Assembly (NCBI RefSeq): GCF_022601875.1
Contig: NZ_JAKVIP010000010.1
Location: 62,001-126,000, forward strand
DNA from: Chryseobacterium sp. SSA4.19
GTDB lineage: Bacteria > Bacteroidota > Bacteroidia > Flavobacteriales > Weeksellaceae
Length of the DNA stretch: 64,000 nt
Reading direction: 5' to 3'
In this document: positions 51,008-59,099 of the stretch, one piece after another
How the letters are laid out: the number at the start of each line of letters is the position of its first letter
Numbering within the stretch: the stretch's first letter is position 1
The notes under the pieces: generated by a model
What the model was told of the DNA's origin: nothing
Database searches by the model: none
Seen by the model: only the letters and a program-made list of their open reading frames with translations
Made by a program: the position numbers and the translations under genes

Positions 51008-51834
51008 GTTTAAGAAGAGGAATTAAAATATACGATCGGCATATTCAGGATATAAAAAATCAGATCAGCATCAATTCGGGAGTAGGTCCTGTTAAAAATA
51101 CAGATTCTGAAATTGAATATTACAACAATGCCTATTTGCCTAATATGGACTGGCGCTGTCTCACAGATTCCGAATATAGAAAGGTTTCTACAGCAGATGC
51201 CGGCAGCAGAATATTTAATACGCTTGGCTTGGGCGCCATTCCGGAAGAGTTGCAGGATTTATTTGAAAAGTTGGATCTCAATGACTGTGAATCTCTTTTT
51301 GATATTCCTAAGAAATTTCAGGAAAATGAAAAGCTCACAAAACAGATTAATGATTTACTAAATGTTTTTCTGGATGAGAAATCTTTGCAGAGAAAGTATA
51401 AGTTTCATCGAATTGCCAGGTCCCTTCCCGATATGCAGAGCACCACCTTTCATCATATAGGGCAGAATACTTTTAAATATACGGGTCTACATATCGATAA
51501 AAGCGACTTTTATACTCCTCATACTGCCCATAAATCAGAAAATCGGATTTCTATAAATATAAGCAAAGAATCACGTTATCTGTATTTTGTTAATTTAACT
51601 TTGAGACAGATTTATGGTGAAATACAAAAAAAATATTCAGAGAAAATAACGTCTGATAATATTGTTGAGCAATTTTTTAAACACTATTCCGAATATCCTG
51701 TTTTAAGACTGGAAATTAAACCTTATCAATACTATATTGCCCCTACCGATAATTTCATCCATGATGGTACGACCCTCGGAAATAGAGGTTTTGACGTCAC
51801 CATGGTCTATGTCGGAATATTTGACAAATACTGA
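51004..51834 (+). CDS. Predicted Fe(II)/2-oxoglutarate-type oxygenase of the RiPP operon, first paralogue
   Basis: 276 residues, not matched to a named family. An HxD pair lies in TGLHIDKSDFYTPHTAHKSE (about residues 160-179), then NRISINISKESRYLYFVNLT, and a distal His in IAPTDNFIHDGTTLGN (about 246-261). H-x-D...H is the iron triad of 2-oxoglutarate oxygenases, so hydroxylation of the precursor is a reasonable guess. The start is GIKIYDRHI; a DWR motif (NAYLPNMDWR) is shared with the next gene. It overlaps the radical SAM gene by 4 bases and precedes its paralogue by 5, so it belongs to the same transcript. Alternative: a structural or peptide-recognition protein. Confidence 0.65.
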   Translation: MSLRRGIKIYDRHIQDIKNQISINSGVGPVKNTDSEIEYYNNAYLPNMDWRCLTDSEYRKVSTADAGSRIFNTLGLGAIPEELQDLFEKLDLNDCESLFDIPKKFQENEKLTKQINDLLNVFLDEKSLQRKYKFHRIARSLPDMQSTTFHHIGQNTFKYTGLHIDKSDFYTPHTAHKSENRISINISKESRYLYFVNLTLRQIYGEIQKKYSEKITSDNIVEQFFKHYSEYPVLRLEIKPYQYYIAPTDNFIHDGTTLGNRGFDVTMVYVGIFDKY

Positions 51835-51839
51835 ATCCC

Positions 51840-52715
51840 ATGAATAAACTAAAACCCGGAATCAAAATATACTCAGATTATAATGGCGGAACTCTTCAGA
51901 TTAATTCAGGAGTTCTCCATCATACCCAACAGGAGTCCAACGAATTTATTTTCAGAGGCGAAAAGTTTTTACAGCAATATGAGCCCGAAGCTTACCTGCC
52001 AAAGCGGGACTGGCGTACGCCTGATGCTGAGGAATATAAAATAATCATAGGAGACCATAAGAACAAAAAAGACTACAATTCTGTATTTACAGGTGAATTG
52101 CCGGAGAATATCCGCAGCCTTTTTTCCGAGCTGGATCTTGGGACATCCATTACTGAAGAAGAAGTCTTTAATAAATTCAGACAGCATAAGGAACTCGTAG
52201 ACCAGATAAATATCCATATTAATGAATTTTTGCAGCGTATTTCATTGGCTCCATTCCGATTTATGAGCCTCGCAACCAATTATGCAAACAGTGAAATTGT
52301 ATCTCTTGATAAGAGAAGAATGCCGGCAGGATATTCCATCAATGATTTGCAGTTTATTGGAGTTCATAAAGACAGCTCAAAAAATATGACGCTGCATAAT
52401 TCTCATACATTCGGAAACAGAATAACATTTAATTTAGGACAGGAATCGCGTTATTTATTGCTAATGAATCTGTCGATGATACAAGCGTATAATATGATAA
52501 AAAAAGAAATAGACCTGAAAGAGAACGAAGTAAACAACAAAAACATTACTTCTTATTTCATGAAACTGTTTCCCGATTATCCTATGCTGAAAATAGAGCA
52601 TAAACCTCATCATTTTTACATTGCTCCTACCGATAACTGTTTCCATGACGGATCCACTCTGGGAAGTACATCACTGGATATTGTCATGATTTATCTCGGA
52701 AAGTTTCTCATATAA
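51840..52715 (+). CDS. Predicted oxygenase of the RiPP operon, second paralogue
   Basis: 291 residues, clearly homologous to the preceding gene along its length: GIKIYSDYNG at the N-terminus, EAYLPKRDWR (about 48-57), IGVHKDSSKNMTLHNSHTFG with HxD (about 177-196), NRITFNLGQESRYLLLMNLS, and IAPTDNCFHDGSTLGS (about 260-275). The pair probably arose by tandem duplication. The HxD...H residues are conserved in both, so both may be active, either on different residues or as a heterodimer. No family recognised. It precedes the protease by 11 bases. Confidence 0.65.
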   Translation: MNKLKPGIKIYSDYNGGTLQINSGVLHHTQQESNEFIFRGEKFLQQYEPEAYLPKRDWRTPDAEEYKIIIGDHKNKKDYNSVFTGELPENIRSLFSELDLGTSITEEEVFNKFRQHKELVDQINIHINEFLQRISLAPFRFMSLATNYANSEIVSLDKRRMPAGYSINDLQFIGVHKDSSKNMTLHNSHTFGNRITFNLGQESRYLLLMNLSMIQAYNMIKKEIDLKENEVNNKNITSYFMKLFPDYPMLKIEHKPHHFYIAPTDNCFHDGSTLGSTSLDIVMIYLGKFLI

Positions 52716-52726
52716 TCATATTCGCT

Positions 52727-53884
52727 ATGAAATATATTTTCACCTTTTTATTTTTAACTATTTCGTACCTTCAGATTATGGCTCAAAAAAAGCTTCCTGT
52801 GGTAAAGGCTAATTCGTCCAAGGCGATCTTTCTAGAAGAAGATACCGGACTGAAAACGGACTGGAATATCGATCCTTCTATAAAACCTGATGTATACACG
52901 GTTACAAAAATAAGCAAAGGTACCAGAACCGTAAAAATAAAAACAGATATCGATTCCATCAGAATTACCGTGAAACAAGGGGAGAAAAAAGATTTTATCA
53001 TTATTCTTAAAGATAAAGATTCTTGTCTTACCAGAATTGAAAGTCAGATTCCCAAAAATTTCAGTAATTTGAATCCTCCTTTTCACGATAGTATTCGTCT
53101 CGGGATCAATGGGCAGAATACCATCTTTGTAAAAACACTTCTTAATAAAACAGATTCTCTGGTTCTTAATTTTGATACTGGCAGTAACAATCTTTCACTT
53201 ACGCGCGAAACGTTAAAAGATAAAATTAAAGAACAACTCAAAGGAAGAGTAAATGTACTGTCTATCGGGAACAAAAAATATGACGGCTTCAGAATCTATC
53301 AGGTTGAGCTATCCGGACATGGAACCGACGGAAGATTTGGCTGGGACCTGTTTGACGGAATGGTGGTGGAGTTAAATTATGATCAAGGAATGATGGTTGT
53401 GCATTCAAGACTCCCTGATTATGTGAAAAAAGACAAAACGTATCAGCCACTTGATATAATATATTTAGATAAAATGTTTCTCATCGAAACAACCATAAAG
53501 CAGGGCTCTAAAACCAATAAAGACTGGTTTCTGTTCGACACAGGATATCAGCGTACGGTTATGCTGGACGGACCTTTACTCAGGGAGCGGAATTTTCCTA
53601 CGGATCAGATGAAAATAATAAAAAAAGTGATCATGAAGGGGGGCCAGGGAAATGAAATTCCTGTAGTCACTGCCAATTTGGAATCATTAAGTCTGGGAAG
53701 GTATAATCTTAAAAATATTCCTGCCCAATTGCTTCACGAAAGCCGTCCTTTACATGATCAAAAAATGAATATTCTGGGAAATGAAATCTTAAAAAGATTT
53801 AATGTGTTTATGGATTTTCAGAACAATGTGGTTTATATAAAGCCTAATAAACTTTTTAATGACGGATATATTGAAAAAGAGTAA
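52727..53884 (+). CDS. Exported two-DTG (pepsin/retropepsin-like) aspartic protease of the RiPP operon
   Basis: 385 residues. Signal peptide (about 1-20, ending IMAQ). An N-terminal beta-rich region (about 25-125) is not recognised. Two retropepsin-like halves follow, each with a catalytic Asp-Thr-Gly: LNFDTGSNNLSLTRE (Asp150) and WFLFDTGYQRTVMLDG (Asp271). Both lobes in one chain would make an active pseudo-dimer. As it is exported and last in the operon, it may cut the modified precursor in the periplasm or act on the product; that no ABC transporter or C39 peptidase is encoded here fits this. The operon terminator starts 33 bases after the stop. Confidence 0.85.
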   Translation: MKYIFTFLFLTISYLQIMAQKKLPVVKANSSKAIFLEEDTGLKTDWNIDPSIKPDVYTVTKISKGTRTVKIKTDIDSIRITVKQGEKKDFIIILKDKDSCLTRIESQIPKNFSNLNPPFHDSIRLGINGQNTIFVKTLLNKTDSLVLNFDTGSNNLSLTRETLKDKIKEQLKGRVNVLSIGNKKYDGFRIYQVELSGHGTDGRFGWDLFDGMVVELNYDQGMMVVHSRLPDYVKKDKTYQPLDIIYLDKMFLIETTIKQGSKTNKDWFLFDTGYQRTVMLDGPLLRERNFPTDQMKIIKKVIMKGGQGNEIPVVTANLESLSLGRYNLKNIPAQLLHESRPLHDQKMNILGNEILKRFNVFMDFQNNVVYIKPNKLFNDGYIEKE

Positions 53885-53916
53885 AAGGCTTTAAAATAAA
53901 AATTCCTTAATTTTAT

Positions 53917-53951
53917 AATCCTTAAAGCATTCTTGCGTTTAAGGATTTTTT
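53917..53951 (+). terminator. Terminator of the RiPP operon
   Basis: Perfect 10-bp stem (53917-53926 with 53938-53947), 11-base loop, then six T. Confidence 0.85.
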
Positions 53952-53977
53952 ATTTAAAAATAATTTATTCCTGATTA

Positions 53978-54973
53978 ATGAAGTTGATGACTAAAATTTT
54001 TAGCAAACAAAACCTGTTCCTGATTTTGTTGGTGGTAATGGTTTTAATGGCGAGGGTGGTGCCATTCCGTGAATCCTATAATTCTTACTTTAATCTTTCT
54101 GCTTTTATAGACTGGGGAATTGCCGCAATCTTCCTGCTGTATGGCCTCAAGTTGGACTTAAAGGAAGTGGTGAAAGATATTACCAACTGGAAGCTGCATG
54201 TGCTGATTCAGTCAGGTACTTTTATAATCTTTCCTTTGCTGGTCCTGCTGTTTTATCCTTTTGTGAAAGATTCCGGTTATGTTAATATCTGGCTGTCCGT
54301 ATTTTTCCTGGCCTGTCTGCCTTCTACGGTTTCCTCTTCTGTAGTAATGGTATCTATTGCCAAAGGAAATGTAACATCTGCCATATTTAATGCTTCTATT
54401 TCCGGGTTGATAGGCATTATGATGACACCGCTGCTCATGAGCTTTTTCCTGGTTCCTGCCGAAGGCTCCGGTGATCAGGGTGAAATAGTACAGCAGTTGC
54501 TCATTAAGGTATTATTGCCAATTATTTTAGGAATTCTGTTAAATCCTGTTTTAAAAAAATGGGTTACGCGGTACTCTTCAGTCATTGCGGAATTTGACCG
54601 TTTAATTATTCTGTTAATTGTTTATGAGAGTTTTTCTACTGCCTTTACAGAAAATATTTTTGCTTCAGTCCCATCTTTTATATTCTTAATTTTGGCATTC
54701 AGTGTAGTATTTTTATTCTTTGCAATATACCATATCCTGAAATTTATCTCTCAGAAAATGGGATTCAGTCGTGAAGACCGTATTACAGCAACTTTTTGTG
54801 GTTCCAAAAAGTCTTTGGTACATGGCAGCCTTTTCCTTTTGGTATTGGGGATTCCCGATGATCAGAAAGTGCTGTTTCTGCTTCCGGTGATGATATATCA
54901 CAGTTTCCAGTTATTTTATGTAAGCTGGCTGGCCAATAAAATAGCAAAAAAGGCCTCAGATGTTGAAGTATAA
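53978..54973 (+). CDS. Bile acid:sodium symporter family protein (YfeH/SLC10A7-like)
   Basis: 331 residues with about ten hydrophobic spans. It belongs to the SBF-like branch: YGLKLDLKEVVKDITNWKLH (about residues 48-67), FLACLPSTVSSSVVMVSIAK (about 109-128, the sodium-site-like Ser/Thr-rich segment) and ATFCGSKKSLVHGSLF (about 267-282). Substrate unknown. It lies between the RiPP operon and the amylase gene, downstream of the operon terminator, so it is not obviously part of the cluster. The gap to the amylase start is 27 bases. Confidence 0.87.
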   Translation: MKLMTKIFSKQNLFLILLVVMVLMARVVPFRESYNSYFNLSAFIDWGIAAIFLLYGLKLDLKEVVKDITNWKLHVLIQSGTFIIFPLLVLLFYPFVKDSGYVNIWLSVFFLACLPSTVSSSVVMVSIAKGNVTSAIFNASISGLIGIMMTPLLMSFFLVPAEGSGDQGEIVQQLLIKVLLPIILGILLNPVLKKWVTRYSSVIAEFDRLIILLIVYESFSTAFTENIFASVPSFIFLILAFSVVFLFFAIYHILKFISQKMGFSREDRITATFCGSKKSLVHGSLFLLVLGIPDDQKVLFLLPVMIYHSFQLFYVSWLANKIAKKASDVEV

Positions 54974-55000
54974 TAATCTGTTTGAGTATCTTTAGAAAAT

Positions 55001-56860
55001 ATGAAAAAAATATATATAATTTTTGCGCTTTCATTTGTCTCTACAGCTTTTTCCCAATCCAGAACTCTGGAAAAAGTTGAGCCTGCTTTCTGGTGGAAAG
55101 GAATGAAAAACCCGGAACTGCAGATTCTGGTGTACGGAAAAGATATTGCAAGTCAGGAAATTGAACTGTCTGACGGTGTTCAGATTAAAGATATTAAGAA
55201 AGTAGAGAATCCCAATTATGTTTTCATAACGGTGAATACCGAGGAAATCAACGTTTCGAAATTTAAAATCAATATAAAAAAGAACAGAAAAAATACAGGG
55301 TCTTATATTTATGAACTGAAACAGAGAAATCCTGACTCTGCTTCACGCGAATCTTACACGTCAAAAGATGTGATGTACCTCATCATGCCGGACCGTTTTG
55401 CTAACGGTGATGAGAAGAATGATTCCAGACCCGATCTTGCCGAAAAAGCAAACCGGAATCTTGCCAATGGAAGACATGGCGGTGACTTAAAAGGAATTAT
55501 CAATAATATCGACTATATTCAGAATCTCGGTGCTACGGCAGTATGGCTGACCCCTGTAAATGAAGACAACGAAAAAATATATTCCTATCACGGATATGCC
55601 CAGACTGATCTCTATAAAATCGATGGCCGCTATGGAACGAATGAAGACTACCGTCAGCTTTCCCGGGAACTCAATAAAAGGAATATGAAACTGGTAATGG
55701 ATTATGTGACCAACCACTGGGGGATTTCACACTGGATCATTAAAGATCTGCCGACAAAAGACTGGATTCACAGCTTCAGTGATGGTGAAAAAGGATTCAA
55801 GCGTTCCAATTATAAAATTACAGCCCAATTCGACACCAATGCTTCGGACATTGATAAGAAAATTGCGCTGGACGGCTGGTTTGATACTACGATGCCTGAT
55901 ATTAACCAGAAGAATCCTCTGGTATTACAATATCTGATTCAAAATGCCATCTGGTGGATTGAATATGCCGAGCTTGGCGGATTCAGGGTAGATACGTATC
56001 CTTACAATGATAAGGAAGCTATGGCGAAATGGGCAAAAGCCATTACCGATGAATATCCTAAATTCAATATCGTAGGCGAAACTTGGCTGAACACTGCCGG
56101 GCATATTTCAGCCTGGCAGAAAGATTCCAAAACAGGAGAGGCAGCGAACTATAATTCCAATCTTCCTTCCGTGATGGATTTTATGCTGTACGGAAATATG
56201 CCCAAAGCCTTAAACGAAAAGCAGGGTTGGGATACGGGAATGATGAGGATTTACGACGTGCTTTCAAGTGATTTTCTCTATCCGGATATCAATAATGTGC
56301 TGGTTTTCTTTGAAAACCATGATACCGAAAGATGGAATGAAATCTTCAATGGAGATCTAAAAGCGTATAAAATGGGATTGACGCTACTTTCCACGGTCAG
56401 AGGAATACCACAGATCTATTATGGCTCTGAAATAGGGATGAGAGGAGATAAAAATAAAGGCGGTGATGCGGATATCCGAAGGGATTTTCCGGGCGGCTGG
56501 AAATCAGATACGCAGAATGCCTTTAATATTTCCGGTCAGACAGCGGAGCAGAAAGAATTCTATCAGTTTACCCAAAAAATACTGAACTGGAGAAAAAGCA
56601 AGGACGTAATTCATACAGGCAAAACCAAAAATTATATTCCTCAGGATAATGTATTTGTTTATTTCAGGTATGATGATAAAGAAAGTGTAATGGTAATATT
56701 GAACAGCAACGAAAAAGATCAGGTTATAGACCTGAAACGTTTTGCAGAGTCGCTGAACGGATTCTCAAAAGGCAGGGAAATTATTTCAGACAGAGACCTT
56801 TCACTACACAATACATTGTCTGTACCGGCTAAAACTTCAATGGTCATCGAACTAAAATAA
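55001..56860 (+). CDS. susA: Glycoside hydrolase family 13 alpha-amylase / neopullulanase
   Basis: 619 residues. Signal peptide (about 1-18). An N-terminal beta domain (about 25-115) is typical of neopullulanase-like enzymes. The catalytic barrel starts near 120: MYLIMPDRFANGD, LGATAVWLTPVNED, MKLVMDYVTNHWG, nucleophile Asp in GGFRVDTYPY (about 332), acid Glu in IVGETWLN (about 362) and Asp in FFENHDTERW (about 438). It cuts starch into maltodextrins, most likely in the periplasm as SusA does in Bacteroides. It and susB, placed on either side of the RiPP operon and symporter gene, complete the starch pathway. A possible weak -7 box (TATCTTTA) is at 54987-54994. Confidence 0.92.
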   Translation: MKKIYIIFALSFVSTAFSQSRTLEKVEPAFWWKGMKNPELQILVYGKDIASQEIELSDGVQIKDIKKVENPNYVFITVNTEEINVSKFKINIKKNRKNTGSYIYELKQRNPDSASRESYTSKDVMYLIMPDRFANGDEKNDSRPDLAEKANRNLANGRHGGDLKGIINNIDYIQNLGATAVWLTPVNEDNEKIYSYHGYAQTDLYKIDGRYGTNEDYRQLSRELNKRNMKLVMDYVTNHWGISHWIIKDLPTKDWIHSFSDGEKGFKRSNYKITAQFDTNASDIDKKIALDGWFDTTMPDINQKNPLVLQYLIQNAIWWIEYAELGGFRVDTYPYNDKEAMAKWAKAITDEYPKFNIVGETWLNTAGHISAWQKDSKTGEAANYNSNLPSVMDFMLYGNMPKALNEKQGWDTGMMRIYDVLSSDFLYPDINNVLVFFENHDTERWNEIFNGDLKAYKMGLTLLSTVRGIPQIYYGSEIGMRGDKNKGGDADIRRDFPGGWKSDTQNAFNISGQTAEQKEFYQFTQKILNWRKSKDVIHTGKTKNYIPQDNVFVYFRYDDKESVMVILNSNEKDQVIDLKRFAESLNGFSKGREIISDRDLSLHNTLSVPAKTSMVIELK

Positions 56861-56965
56861 AAATACACACGCTGTTAATCATGAATAATTAAAAGCAAAT
56901 TACTTGTATTTACAGAGAAACGAATACTAAACAGATACCCAAAATTTGATTTAAACTCATTTAAT

Positions 56966-57478
56966 ATGAAAAGAACAACAATATTTTTTGCCCTGATAAT
57001 GTTTGTCATGAATTGTACCATCGTCCCGGCACAGGTTAAGGCGGAAAAAGAAAAAGCTGACATCAGCAAAGTGCTTGACGATTTTAACGTGGCAGCGGCC
57101 AAAGCGGATTTTAATACTTATTTCAGTTATTTTGCTGATGAATCATCGTTTATCGGAACGGATGCCACGGAGATTTGGGGCAAAAAAGCATTTATGGGGT
57201 GGGCAAAGCCTTATTTCGATAAAAAATCAACCTGGAATTTTATTTCATTGAAGAGAAATATCCAGTTCAGTAAAGACGGTAATCTGGCGTGGTTTGATGA
57301 ACTGCTGGATACCCAGATGAAAATATGCCGTGGTTCAGGAGTAGTGGAAAAGATAAACGGACAATGGAAAATCCGACAATATGTTCTTTCCATGACAGTT
57401 CCTAATGAAGTCGTGGATAAAGTAGTTGCATACAAAACTCCAATCGAAGAAGAATTAATCCAAAAACTGAAGCACTAA
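56966..57478 (+). CDS. Exported NTF2/SnoaL-like protein
   Basis: 170 residues. Signal peptide (about 1-23). The mature part has the SnoaL-type pattern ISKVLDDFNVAAAKADFNTY followed by FADESSFIGTDATEIWGKKA and ends in GVVEKINGQWKIRQYVLSM, i.e. a single cone-shaped domain of the DUF4440/NTF2 superfamily. Members bind small hydrophobic ligands or act as enzymes; no activity is assigned. Its stop shares one base with the start of the SLC45-like carrier, so the two are translationally coupled. Confidence 0.83.
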   Translation: MKRTTIFFALIMFVMNCTIVPAQVKAEKEKADISKVLDDFNVAAAKADFNTYFSYFADESSFIGTDATEIWGKKAFMGWAKPYFDKKSTWNFISLKRNIQFSKDGNLAWFDELLDTQMKICRGSGVVEKINGQWKIRQYVLSMTVPNEVVDKVVAYKTPIEEELIQKLKH

Positions 57479-58896
57479 TGGCGGAGATGGCAGCAAAACA
57501 CGATACCGGTAAATTTGGAAGAATAAAAAAACCGAATCTTTCCATGGCTCAGATCATCAACATGAGCATGGGATTTTTAGGCATCCAGATGGCTTTTGGA
57601 CTGCAGAATGGCAATGCAAGCAGGATTTTAGCCAATTTTGGGGCTGATGTTCACGAGCTGTCATGGTTCTGGCTGGTTGCTCCGGTAACAGGATTGATTG
57701 TCCAGCCAATAATAGGGCATTTGGGAGACAATACCTGGAGTCCGCTTGGAAGAAGGAAACCTTATTTCCTGATTGGCGCTGTTCTTTGTGCAATTGGCCT
57801 AGTTATGCTTCCCAATGCTGCTTCCGCCACACAGATGATGGCTGCCAATGTATTGCTTCTTGCTGTGATATTTCTTGCGATGATGGACGCGTCTATCAAT
57901 GTAGCCATGGAACCTTTTCGCGCATTGGTAGGAGATATGCTTCCTAAGCATCAGGGGACCATTGGCTTTTCCGTACAGACGATTTTAATTGGAATCGGTG
58001 CTGTGATAGGGTCCTACATGCCAGATTGGCTGACCGGAATCGGAGTTTCCAATACAGCTCCTGAAGGATTTGTAGCTGATAACGTTATCTATTCTTTCTA
58101 CGCAGGTGCAGTGTTGCTTTTACTTACTATTCTGTATACGATTTTTACCACCAAAGAATATTCGCCTAAGCAGTTCGCAGAATTTGCCAATGAAGATCCG
58201 GAAACAGTTCATTCTTCTAAATTTTCAGATATTTTTAAGGACTTTGCCCATATTCCGGCTCAGATGAAAAAACTGGGCGCAGTACAGTTCTTTTCATGGT
58301 TTGCACTGTTTACCATGTGGGTATTTACTACCAGTGCAGTGGCTACGCATCATTTCGGGCTTCTTCCTGAGGATACACACTCAAAGGCCTTTAATGATGC
58401 CGGTGATCTTACCGGTAAGCTGTTCGGGATGTATAATCTTTGGGCTATTCCGTTTGCATTTTTACTGACTCCCTTAGCCAAAGCAATAGGTAAAAAGCAA
58501 ACCCATGCTTTGGCTTTACTATGTGGAGGACTGGGTTTGATTTCCATGTATTTTATAAAAGATACCGGTTTTCTCTGGACTTCAATGATCGGACTGGGTT
58601 TTGCCTGGGCCAGTATTTTAGCGATGCCGTATGCAATGCTGATTGAAGTCATTCCACAGAAAAAAATGGGAGTGTATATGGGCATCTTTAATTTCTTTAT
58701 TGTAATTCCGCAAATTATCAACGGGATTTTCGGAGGGCCTATAGTGAACCGTTTTTTCGGAAATTATGCGATGGATTACATTGTGGTAGGCGGTATCTGT
58801 ATGATTCTGGGAGCTGTGATGACAATGGTTTTTATCAAGTCAGATGATGAAACTCCACAGGAGATTGAAGAAGAAATCCAGCAGGTGCATTTTTAA
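57478..58896 (+). CDS. SLC45/GPH-type MFS sugar carrier (maltodextrin uptake)
   Basis: 472 residues with 12 spans. Characteristic stretches: GFLGIQMAFGLQNGNASRIL (about residues 31-50), LGDNTWSPLGRRKPYFLIGA (about 82-101, the loop 2-3 motif) and DASINVAMEPFRALVGDMLP (about 139-158). These belong to the glucoside-cation symporter type found next to maltose genes in Bacteroidota, where it brings maltose, glucose or maltodextrin from periplasm to cytoplasm. It ends the starch locus here and is followed by a terminator. Substrate by context only. Confidence 0.9.
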   Translation: MAEMAAKHDTGKFGRIKKPNLSMAQIINMSMGFLGIQMAFGLQNGNASRILANFGADVHELSWFWLVAPVTGLIVQPIIGHLGDNTWSPLGRRKPYFLIGAVLCAIGLVMLPNAASATQMMAANVLLLAVIFLAMMDASINVAMEPFRALVGDMLPKHQGTIGFSVQTILIGIGAVIGSYMPDWLTGIGVSNTAPEGFVADNVIYSFYAGAVLLLLTILYTIFTTKEYSPKQFAEFANEDPETVHSSKFSDIFKDFAHIPAQMKKLGAVQFFSWFALFTMWVFTTSAVATHHFGLLPEDTHSKAFNDAGDLTGKLFGMYNLWAIPFAFLLTPLAKAIGKKQTHALALLCGGLGLISMYFIKDTGFLWTSMIGLGFAWASILAMPYAMLIEVIPQKKMGVYMGIFNFFIVIPQIINGIFGGPIVNRFFGNYAMDYIVVGGICMILGAVMTMVFIKSDDETPQEIEEEIQQVHF

Positions 58897-58930
58897 CCGG
58901 TTTAAGAGATAACTTATCACAACTATGATT

Positions 58931-58956
58931 AGCAGGCTTTTTAGTCTGCTTTTTTT
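58931..58956 (+). terminator. Terminator of the sugar-carrier gene
   Basis: 8-bp stem AGCAGGCT/AGTCTGCT (one G-T pair), 4-base loop, T-run. Confidence 0.75.
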
Positions 58957-59099
58957 GATATTAAAACTATTTTCTATCATTCATATAATTAAACTCTAAA
59001 ATTTCCGTCATTACATTTATACAATCTATCGAAATTTAATTTTTTCTTAAGCTGATACCTCTTTTAAATTTCTAATTTAGAGTAACCAAATTTTAAAGA

